Shown here: positions 1 to 5,434 of the stretch, piece by piece
Layout of the letters: each line of letters opens with the position of its first letter
How positions within the stretch are numbered: position 1 is the stretch's first letter
NCBI GenBank assembly: GCA_012518155.1
Contig: JAAYTC010000353.1
Location: 1-8,204 of the forward strand
Direction of reading: 5' to 3'
DNA: 8,204 bases
Origin: Bacteroidales bacterium
GTDB lineage: Bacteria > Bacteroidota > Bacteroidia > Bacteroidales > Dysgonomonadaceae
Position numbers and translations under genes: made by a program
Notes under the pieces: generated by a model
The model's database searches: none
The model's input: only the letters and a program-made list of their open reading frames with translations
What the model was told of the DNA's origin: nothing

Positions 1-47
1 AGGATACCCTGTCCCCCGACCCCCGCGATAATGATGTTTTTGTTCAT
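1..47 (-). CDS. iorB: Indolepyruvate:ferredoxin oxidoreductase, beta subunit (5' end only)
   Basis: Only the first 15 complete codons are present and the gene runs off the left edge. The visible peptide is MNKNIIIAGVGGQGI, the glycine-rich N-terminus typical of IorB, the gamma-type pyruvate oxidoreductase subunit of indolepyruvate:ferredoxin oxidoreductase. The ATG is at 47-45 on the minus strand and lies 44 bases after the iorA stop, with no terminator between them, so the two genes are most likely one operon. Recognisable Shine-Dalgarno sequence is absent, as is common in Bacteroidota. IorB pairs with IorA to decarboxylate aryl-pyruvates to aryl-acetyl-CoA. The call rests on a short peptide but is strongly supported by the neighbour. 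Confidence 0.85.
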   Translation of the reverse strand, partial: MNKNIIIAGVGGQGI

Positions 48-91
48 GTTTACGTTTGTCTGTTTCAGTAAAGAGTGCTTGAAACCGTCAG

Positions 92-1714
92 TTATTGCAT
101 GGCTTCTTTTTGTCTCTTCTCTCTTTTTCGGTTCTTCTTCGCAGTCTGCACGCACTCGCGTTGCGCGATAATTACGGATACCCCCTCGTGTTCCAGCTCT
201 TCCTTTAACACCGCCACATTTTCGTCGAAATTCTTCCTCAGTGGAATAATCGATCGGATATGCTCCTCCTCCACGCCTACACCTTTGCAGATATCGTGGA
301 ACCGTCCCGTTCCCGCTGAATCCTGTCCCCCCGTCATCGCGGTCGTACCGTTATCGGAAATAATCACGGTGATGGGCGACCGGTCGTTTACCGCGTCGAG
401 CAACCCCGTGATCCCCGAATGGGTGAAGGTAGAATCCCCGATCACGCACACGGCCGGGCGAATGCCTGCATCGGCCGCCCCTTTGGCCATGGTGATGGCC
501 GCCCCCATATCCACGCACGTATCGATGATGTTGTGTGGCGGCAGTGCTCCCAACGTGTAACATCCGATATCGCCGAACACGTGGCGTTCGGGATAGGTTT
601 CCATGACCTTGTTAAGGGCATCAAACAGGTCGCTGTGGCTACATCCTTTGCAAAGCATGGGAGGCCTGCCTTTCACGATTCCGGGAATCTCTCGCCCGTT
701 TCCGGTATCCATTCCTAATGCCTCTGCAAGCAAGTTAGGGGATAGCTCCCCCGTTCGCGGCAGTGCCCCGTCCAGTCGCCCCCGGAACTGTTTATTGCCG
801 AAGTATCCTTTCAGCAGTTCCTCGTACACGGGATACCCCTCCTCCGCGATCATGATATCGGGGTATTGTTCAGTGAACGCGGTAATGAGTTTTTCGGGCA
901 GCGGGTATTGCGCGATCTTCAACACGGCCACCGGCAGGTCGAATGTTGTAATCGCCTCCATCACGTAGTTGTAGGCGATACCGAAGGCAATCACCCCTTT
1001 TTTGCCTTTCGCTTCGATTACCCGGGTATAGGGCGACGCTTCCGACAGGGCGACCAATTTCGCCTGTTTGTCCAGCAGTTGTTGGTAATTCCTCCGGGCG
1101 TTCGCGGGAAGCAGGATCCATTTCCCTTTCTCTCGCGAGGGCTGGAGTTTGTTTTGTTCTTCCCGATCGCTCCGCACGATGGGAGCCCTCGAGTGCGAAA
1201 GCCTCGTGGGTACTCGAAGCATCACCGGCAGTCCCGTCTCTTCCGACAAAGCGAATCCCTGCCGCGTCATCTCGTACGCCTCCTGTTGGTTGGCCGGTTC
1301 CAGTACCGGAATCATGGCAAACTTGCCGTATACACGGCTATCCTGCTCGTTTTGCGAAGAGTGCATCGAAGGGTCGTCGGCCACCACCACCACGAGTCCC
1401 CCGTGCACCCCCGTGATGGAGGCGTTCATGAAAGCGTCTGCCGCCACGTTCAACCCCACGTGTTTCATGCACACCAGGCTTCTTTTGCCCGCGTACGACA
1501 TTCCCAGCGCGGCCTCGAAAGCGGTCTTCTCGTTCGTGGACCACGCGGCCCGCACGGCCAGCTGCTCAACGCGTGCCGATCGCTGTATAAATTCAGTGAT
1601 TTCCGTGGAGGGAGTACCCGGGTAGGCATATACCCCCGAAATTCCTGCATCCAGTGCCGATTGCGCGATGGCTTCGGCCCCCAGTAGTAGTTGTTTGTTC
1701 ATATCCTTGTTCAC
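92..1714 (-). CDS. iorA: Indolepyruvate:ferredoxin oxidoreductase, alpha subunit
   Basis: This is the thiamine-pyrophosphate subunit of a cytoplasmic enzyme that oxidatively decarboxylates indolepyruvate and other aryl-pyruvates to aryl-acetyl-CoA with ferredoxin as electron carrier; in anaerobes it can also run in reverse to make aromatic amino acids. Numbering from the GTG at 1714 (540 aa), an N-terminal pyrimidine-binding domain covers about 10-180 (YPGTPSTEIT at 31-40, NEQDSR at 122-127). The C-terminal TPP-binding domain covers about 350-515, with CKGCSH at 355-360, GDIGCYTLG at 381-389, and a GDS...N metal/TPP motif from 426 to about 455. The protein stops soon after REC (519-521) in a Lys/Arg-rich tail. 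It therefore lacks the C-terminal two-[4Fe-4S] ferredoxin domain of archaeal IorA. The ATG at 1702 (536 aa, starting MNKQLLLG) fits the usual N-terminus better than the GTG. iorB follows 44 bases downstream. Confidence 0.95.
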   Translation of the reverse strand: MNKDMNKQLLLGAEAIAQSALDAGISGVYAYPGTPSTEITEFIQRSARVEQLAVRAAWSTNEKTAFEAALGMSYAGKRSLVCMKHVGLNVAADAFMNASITGVHGGLVVVVADDPSMHSSQNEQDSRVYGKFAMIPVLEPANQQEAYEMTRQGFALSEETGLPVMLRVPTRLSHSRAPIVRSDREEQNKLQPSREKGKWILLPANARRNYQQLLDKQAKLVALSEASPYTRVIEAKGKKGVIAFGIAYNYVMEAITTFDLPVAVLKIAQYPLPEKLITAFTEQYPDIMIAEEGYPVYEELLKGYFGNKQFRGRLDGALPRTGELSPNLLAEALGMDTGNGREIPGIVKGRPPMLCKGCSHSDLFDALNKVMETYPERHVFGDIGCYTLGALPPHNIIDTCVDMGAAITMAKGAADAGIRPAVCVIGDSTFTHSGITGLLDAVNDRSPITVIISDNGTTAMTGGQDSAGTGRFHDICKGVGVEEEHIRSIIPLRKNFDENVAVLKEELEHEGVSVIIAQRECVQTAKKNRKREKRQKEAMQ

Positions 1715-1879
1715 GCGCCTTTCGTGGATTGCAAATTACGCGAAAAGCGCGCCTTTAAAGTGTGTTTTATCCGAAAAAATAGATTTCAGGTTACAAAATT
1801 ACAAAAAATAAACCGTTGGAGCATCAAATTCTCAATTACATTAAGAATTAATCATTTTATCATCGATGAGGCTATAATC
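1715..1879. other. AT-rich intergenic region upstream of iorA
   Basis: There is no coding signal here. Besides the candidate promoter, it contains a 9-base direct repeat CGCGCCTTT (1714-1722 and 1748-1756) near the iorA start, and a small CGCG-AAAAG-CGCG inverted repeat at about 1739-1751. Neither has a known role. Short plus-strand reading frames in this stretch have no recognisable product. Confidence 0.4.
1794..1828 (-). promoter_or_regulatory. Candidate Bacteroidota-type promoter for iorA
   Basis: On the minus strand TAATTTTG (1801-1794) matches the Bacteroidota -7 consensus TAnnTTTG exactly, and a TTTG lies upstream at 1828-1825. The spacer is 23 bases, longer than the usual 19 to 21, so the -33 assignment is weak. 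Transcription would start near 1787, leaving a leader of roughly 85 bases before the ATG at 1702. The surrounding DNA is AT-rich, so a chance match is possible. Confidence 0.35.
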
Positions 1880-2014
1880 CTATAGTGCTTCACGGTTATG
1901 AATATAATCTTCTAGATCACTAAAAAAGGTATCCAACGTTACACAATTATTCGGGAAATCTTTGGGAGCCGATCTCCTTCTAAATTTCTTGTGGATTATG
2001 ATCCACGAGTTATG
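1880..2014 (-). pseudogene. Unidentified gene remnant without a start codon
   Basis: On the minus strand an open stretch of 45 codons runs from just after a TAA (2017-2015) to a TAG (1882-1880) with no ATG. It encodes WIIIHKKFRRRSA followed by PKDFPNNCVTLDTFF and a short acidic and charged end. The composition (basic patch, then PxDFPxxC, then hydrophobic and acidic residues) looks protein-like rather than random, although the flanking DNA is AT-rich. A preceding frame (about 2040-1998) reads VNFNSIYFNITRGS and might be joined to it by a frameshift. I do not recognise the family. It sits directly downstream of the decayed HEPN toxin gene, so it may be part of the same degraded accessory patch. 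Confidence 0.3.
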
Positions 2015-2088
2015 TTAAAATATATAGAATTGAAATTTACTAAGGAAAATAGTTCATGCGCTATACTATTTATTAATAGCATTGGATA

Positions 2089-2278
2089 TCAGGAGTTATT
2101 TATTAACTGTTTGATAGCCGCTATAAAATCAACTGCCTGAGAATATAATGGTGTGGTAATATCTTTGTCGAAATAGATATAAACGTCATAATCTCCGCTG
2201 TGGCGTTTAGCAATCTAAAGAAGTTTGAGAATTTTCTAATCGCAGCCGGATTATCTCGGTCCTTTCACTATCGTTCAT
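2089..2278 (-). pseudogene. HEPN-domain toxin, internally deleted remnant
   Basis: The start of a HEPN gene (PF05168-like ribonuclease toxin, partner of MNT antitoxins) is intact. ATG at 2278 overlaps the antitoxin stop as ATGA and reads MNDSERTEIIRLRLENSQ... before hitting TAA at 2209-2207 after 23 codons. In another frame, from about 2214 to the TGA at 2091-2089, the typical C-terminus of the same family is present: IAKRHSGDYDVYIYFDKD, then PLYSQAVDFIAAIKQLI. Complete members are about 125-135 residues, so roughly 65-70 central residues are missing, including the conserved Tyr-Tyr and KTHxG core. The two pieces are also out of frame. This indicates an internal deletion, and no functional toxin can be made. 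Confidence 0.75.
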
Positions 2279-2589
2279 ATCTTTACTCCTTCACGTAATA
2301 CATTGTGATAAAACGAAGTTGCCTTATAGGTTGTCTCCCATTGTGTACGTGATATAACCAGAGGATTGATTAAAATGCCGCTTTCCACTTCCACGTCGTA
2401 AAGTGGAAAGGTAATAGATTGTTGTTCGGTAAGCGACAGTTTTTCCACCTCAACAAGTATAAGAAGGTCTATATCGCTGTCGGGGCGTGCATCGCCACGA
2501 GCTTCGCTGCCGTAAATTATTACCGTGGCTGCAGGGGCAACCTGTCTGAGAATACGCTTTAAGGATTGAACCACTTCGTAACGTTTCAT
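2275..2589 (-). CDS. MNT-type nucleotidyltransferase, antitoxin of a HEPN/MNT module
   Basis: A 104-residue minimal nucleotidyltransferase of the DNA polymerase beta superfamily. The signature GSEARGDARPDSDIDLLI starts at residue 27, giving the GS pair (27-28) and the metal-binding Asp39 and Asp41; the third carboxylate is probably in DVEVES (65-70). The C-terminal pattern SRTQWE...FYHNVLREGVKI is the one seen in MNT proteins encoded just before a HEPN gene. In characterised HEPN/MNT pairs the MNT protein neutralises the HEPN ribonuclease, in some cases by adding AMP residues to it. The length is normal, the catalytic motif is intact and no frame damage is seen. Its stop overlaps the ATG of the HEPN remnant by 4 bases. 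I infer an antitoxin left without a functional toxin; a role on another substrate is possible. Confidence 0.85.
   Translation of the reverse strand: MKRYEVVQSLKRILRQVAPAATVIIYGSEARGDARPDSDIDLLILVEVEKLSLTEQQSITFPLYDVEVESGILINPLVISRTQWETTYKATSFYHNVLREGVKI
2286..2292 (-). promoter_or_regulatory. Shine-Dalgarno site for the HEPN start, inside the antitoxin gene
   Basis: GAAGGAG on the minus strand lies 7 bases before the HEPN ATG at 2278 and is encoded by the last codons of the antitoxin (the EGV of REGVKI). Together with the ATGA stop/start overlap this points to translational coupling of toxin to antitoxin in the ancestral pair. Clear Shine-Dalgarno sites are unusual in this window. Confidence 0.55.
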
Positions 2590-2720
2590 AATCTTCGTTT
2601 TATATCCAATTAAGTCTCATTAAATGCTTTGTTTCATTACGGTATATAAAGATATATGTTTTTTCTCTTTTATCAAAGAGTTATGATGATTTATAGAGCT
2701 ACCTTCGCTGTACTTGGGCC

Positions 2721-2785
2721 GGTTCCTCCTTATATCCTCCATATAGCCACCTTATATCCTCCTTATAAATTAATAAGGAGGAACC
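2721..2785. repeat. Inverted repeat enclosing the 11-bp tandem array
   Basis: A perfect 13-bp inverted repeat, GGTTCCTCCTTAT at 2721-2733 and its complement at 2773-2785, encloses the tandem array. The same right arm can alternatively pair with the nearest repeat unit: TCCTCCTTAT at 2757-2766 with ATAAGGAGGA at 2773-2782, a 10-bp stem and 6-base loop. Two mutually exclusive hairpins are therefore possible if it is transcribed. Confidence 0.7.
2724..2767 (-). repeat. Four-copy 11-bp tandem repeat (TATAAGGAGGA)
   Basis: Read on the minus strand the array is exactly 44 bases: TATAAGGAGGA (2767-2757), TATAAGGTGGC (2756-2746), TATATGGAGGA (2745-2735), TATAAGGAGGA (2734-2724). The outer copies are identical and the inner ones differ at one and two positions. 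It lies after the pnp terminator and upstream of the antitoxin gene. The 11-base period is close to one helical turn, so a protein could contact all units on one face. A minisatellite of no function is equally possible. Confidence 0.8.
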
Positions 2786-2832
2786 AGAGATGGTACGGAG
2801 TAGGTACGATGGTTGAGAGGCAGCCAAAAAAA

Positions 2833-2861
2833 GGGGGCTGTCAACTTTTTGAGACAGCCCC
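2833..2861 (-). terminator. Intrinsic terminator of pnp
   Basis: A 9-bp perfect stem (GGGGCTGTC at 2834-2842 with GACAGCCCC at 2853-2861) has a 10-base loop. On the minus strand it is followed by a long run of T (opposite the A run at 2826-2832), and it starts about 30 bases after the pnp stop. The other strand has T-rich sequence after the stem (2862-2870), so it may work in both directions. Confidence 0.85.
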
Positions 2862-2890
2862 TTTCTTTTTACAATTGGAATCAAACGTGG

Positions 2891-5056
2891 TTAGTCACGA
2901 TCCCTTCTCGGTCCATCGTGCCTTTGTCCTTCGTTTCTTTCCGGACGTTCCAGCAGTACTTTTCTAGAAAGTTTAAATTTGCCGGTACGTGGATCGATAT
3001 CGATCAATTTCACCTGGATGGTATCTCCTTCCCTGAATCCGGCATCTTCCACGTTTTCTAATCGTTTCCAATCGATTTCAGAGATATGTAACAATCCGTC
3101 CTTACCCGGCAGGAACTCACAGAAGAGCCCGTAAGGCATCACCGAACGGACGGTCGCGTCGTATACTTCGCCCACTTCGGGAACGGCCACGATACCTTTG
3201 ATCTTATTCATCGCCGCGTCGATAGACGCTTTGTTGGTAGCGGATACTTCCACGCGCCCCTTGTTTTCGATCTCTTCGATGGTGATGATGGCACCCGTTT
3301 CTTCCTGAATGCCTTGGATGATTTTTCCTCCCGGCCCGATCACGGCACCGATAAAGTCTTTCGGTATCTCGATCACCTCGATACGTGGCGCGTGCGGTTT
3401 CATGTCGGCTCTTGGTTCGGGCATCGTTTCCATCATCTTGCCCATGATATGTTCACGTCCTTCCTTGGCTTGGGTAAGAGCTTTTTCGAGTATCTCGTAA
3501 GATAGCCCGTCTACCTTGATATCCATTTGCGCGGCCGTGATCCCTTTTTCGGTTCCACATACTTTAAAGTCCATATCACCCAAGTGATCTTCGTCGCCCA
3601 AGATATCTGATAGCACCGCGAAGTTTTGCCCTTTATTTTCGGATATCAGTCCCATGGCGATACCGCTCACCGGCCTTTTGATCTGTACCCCGGCATCCAT
3701 GAGTGCTAATGTTCCCGCGCAGACGGTAGCCATTGATGACGACCCGTTTGATTCTAGGATATCTGATACAATGCGCACCACGTAGGGGTAGTCTTCGGGG
3801 AGCATTCGCTTGAGTGCCCGGTGTGCCAAGTTCCCGTGTCCAATTTCCCTGCGACCAGTTCCTCTTTGTGGGCGAGCATCTCCTGTAGAGAAAGGGGGGA
3901 AGTTGTAATGCAATAGAAAACGGTCGTGTCCGTGTACCAGTGCATCGTCCACGATCTTTTCATCCAATTTCGTACCCAACGTTACCGTTGTGAGCGATTG
4001 AGTTTCTCCACGCGTAAAGAGCGCCGATCCGTGTGGCCCGGGGATGAAGTCTACCTCGCCCCAGATTGGCCGTATCTCGTTGGTCTCCCGGCCGTCCAGT
4101 CGTTTTCCTTCGTCGAGTATGCTGCGACGCATCGCTTCTTTCTCCACCTCGTGGTAGTAGCGGGATATCATCGCTTCCTTCTCTTCCAATTCCTCTTCGG
4201 GAATCAGTTCCAGAAAGTCGGTTTTAATTGCTTCAAACGCCGCGATTCTTTCGTGTTTATTGGGATTTTGTGAAGTAGCTACTTCGTACGCGCGCTGGTA
4301 GCACTTCTCCCACACCAATTTCTTGAGTTCCTCGTCGTTCTCTTCGTGGCTATAATCCCGTTTTACCGTTGTTCCAGCCAGTTGGGATAGTTCCAGTTGA
4401 GCCTGGCACTGTATCTTGATGGCTTCGTGTGCGAATTTGATTGCTTCTAGCAAATCAGCTTCGGGCACCTCGTTCATTTCTCCCTCTACCATCATGATAT
4501 TATCGATGGTAGCTCCCACCATGATATCCATATCAGCTTTTTCCAGTTCATTGAAGGTAGGGTTCACCACCAGTTGCCCGTCTATACGTGCTACACGCGT
4601 TTCCGATATCGGCCCATTAAACGGTATATCCGATACAGCCAATGCAGCTGAAGCGGCCAATCCTGCTAAGGCGTCCGGCATATCTTCCCCGTTGGAAGAA
4701 AATAGAATCACGTTCACGAATACATCGGCATGGTAATCATCCGGGAAGAGGGGGCGTAGAGCACGGTCAATCAACCGGCTGGTCAATATCTCTGAATCCG
4801 AAGGCCTTCCTTCGCGCTTCATGAATCCACCCGGAAAACGCCCGGAAGAGGCGAACTTTTCCCTGTATTCCACTTGCAAAGGCATGAAATCGGTTCCTGG
4901 GGTGGCTTCTTTGGCAGCGGTAACGGTGGCCAGTAAAAAGGTATCACCCATTCGGAGGGTGACAGACCCGGCTGCTTGCTTTGCCAATTTCCCCGTTTCC
5001 AGCGTAATGATGCGCCCGTCTGGCAGCTCAATACGCGTACTAATTGGATTTGTCAT
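2891..5056 (-). CDS. pnp: Polyribonucleotide nucleotidyltransferase (polynucleotide phosphorylase)
   Basis: PNPase degrades RNA 3' to 5' by phosphorolysis and can add tails in reverse. It acts as a ring-shaped trimer in cytoplasmic RNA turnover. The 721-residue protein is complete, close to the usual 700-740. It has a first RNase PH domain (about 8-145), a helical linker (about 240-310), and a second RNase PH domain (about 320-550) with GTGRREIGHGNLAHRALKR from 399 and ESNGSSSMA from 435. Asp490, Asp496 and Lys498 in DHLGDMDFK match the catalytic residues Asp486, Asp492 and Lys494 of the E. coli enzyme. A KH domain follows with IGPGGK at 573-578, then an S1 domain (about 628-698, PYGLFCEFLPGKDGLLHISE from 641) and a short Arg/Asp-rich tail. 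The start MTNPISTRIELPDG fits the family. It has its own promoter-like box and terminator, so it is probably monocistronic. Confidence 0.98.
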   Translation of the reverse strand: MTNPISTRIELPDGRIITLETGKLAKQAAGSVTLRMGDTFLLATVTAAKEATPGTDFMPLQVEYREKFASSGRFPGGFMKREGRPSDSEILTSRLIDRALRPLFPDDYHADVFVNVILFSSNGEDMPDALAGLAASAALAVSDIPFNGPISETRVARIDGQLVVNPTFNELEKADMDIMVGATIDNIMMVEGEMNEVPEADLLEAIKFAHEAIKIQCQAQLELSQLAGTTVKRDYSHEENDEELKKLVWEKCYQRAYEVATSQNPNKHERIAAFEAIKTDFLELIPEEELEEKEAMISRYYHEVEKEAMRRSILDEGKRLDGRETNEIRPIWGEVDFIPGPHGSALFTRGETQSLTTVTLGTKLDEKIVDDALVHGHDRFLLHYNFPPFSTGDARPQRGTGRREIGHGNLAHRALKRMLPEDYPYVVRIVSDILESNGSSSMATVCAGTLALMDAGVQIKRPVSGIAMGLISENKGQNFAVLSDILGDEDHLGDMDFKVCGTEKGITAAQMDIKVDGLSYEILEKALTQAKEGREHIMGKMMETMPEPRADMKPHAPRIEVIEIPKDFIGAVIGPGGKIIQGIQEETGAIITIEEIENKGRVEVSATNKASIDAAMNKIKGIVAVPEVGEVYDATVRSVMPYGLFCEFLPGKDGLLHISEIDWKRLENVEDAGFREGDTIQVKLIDIDPRTGKFKLSRKVLLERPERNEGQRHDGPRRDRD

Positions 5057-5088
5057 AAATTAAAATATATTTTTTCCATAAATTCCCC

Positions 5089-5096
5089 CAAAGGTA
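5089..5096 (-). promoter_or_regulatory. -7 element of the pnp promoter
   Basis: TACCTTTG on the minus strand exactly matches the Bacteroidota -7 consensus TAnnTTTG. Transcription would start near 5082, giving a short leader of about 26 bases, AT-rich as is usual for this group. A TTTG at the -33 distance is not evident. Confidence 0.55.
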
Positions 5097-5132
5097 CATA
5101 AAGTTTTGGTTTCATGGGTCATTTGGATAGAA

Positions 5133-5178
5133 AAAGTGAATCGGTCGCCTCAAAGACACAAAGTGAATCGCCTCAAAG
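5133..5178. repeat. Imperfect direct repeat upstream of pnp
   Basis: AAAGTGAATCG-GTCG-CCTCAAAG (5133-5155) is repeated as AAAGTGAATCG-CCTCAAAG (5160-5178), the second copy lacking four bases, with a 4-base gap between copies. It lies about 40-80 bases upstream of the candidate pnp -7 box. It could be an operator or simply a slippage or duplication product. Confidence 0.6.
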
Positions 5179-5297
5179 TTACATTTATTTCCCGGAATAA
5201 TGGGTGTAAAGCCACACTTTTCTCCTTATCTGTTGTGTATTTACAAAATCGGAGATGAAAACGTTGCGAAATCGAATATATACATGAAATAAAAAGA

Positions 5298-5323
5298 CAG
5301 GAACGCACCGTGGGGCGTTCCTG
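5298..5323 (-). terminator. Intrinsic terminator of the ompA-like gene
   Basis: A perfect 9-bp stem (CAGGAACGC at 5298-5306 with GCGTTCCTG at 5315-5323) has an 8-base loop. On the minus strand it is followed by TCTTTTTATTT, the expected T tract. It lies about 110 bases after the stop of the porin gene. The plus strand has no T tract after the stem, so the direction is clear. Confidence 0.8.
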
Positions 5324-5434
5324 AATCAGGAAAAGAAAATAAACTTAAACAGATCTTTTACAAAATGAAAAAGAAAATAAAAAAGTAAAAATGAGTTACT
5401 GTAATCCGTTTATCTCTATTTCGTGATTATATGG

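Larger units (their letters stand above)
2590..2832. other. Intergenic region between pnp terminator and MNT gene
   Basis: No gene is supported here. The region holds the 11-bp repeat array, an inverted copy of the unit, and an AT-rich stretch before the MNT start. No TAnnTTTG -7 box was found upstream of the MNT gene on the minus strand, so its promoter is undefined. Confidence 0.5.
5057..5434. other. Intergenic region between ompA-like gene and pnp
   Basis: No gene is supported in these 378 bases. In minus-strand order the region carries the ompA-like terminator, an A/T-rich stretch, the direct repeat, and the pnp -7 box and leader. Nothing else with a recognisable structure was seen. Confidence 0.6.

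Noticed and set aside
866..1687. 273-codon plus-strand reading frame opposite iorA
   Set aside because: It is entirely antisense to a conserved gene, has an Arg/His-rich biased composition typical of a shadow frame, and has no family-like motif.
1714..1756. 9-base direct repeat CGCGCCTTT near the iorA start
   Set aside because: Short, two copies only, one overlapping the start region; not distinguishable from chance.
1691..1885. 64-codon plus-strand frame in the iorA upstream region
   Set aside because: AT-rich, overlaps the iorA start and likely promoter, and has no recognisable features.
2656..2967. 103-codon plus-strand frame over the repeat array and the pnp end
   Set aside because: It spans the repeat array, a terminator and the end of pnp and encodes nothing recognisable.
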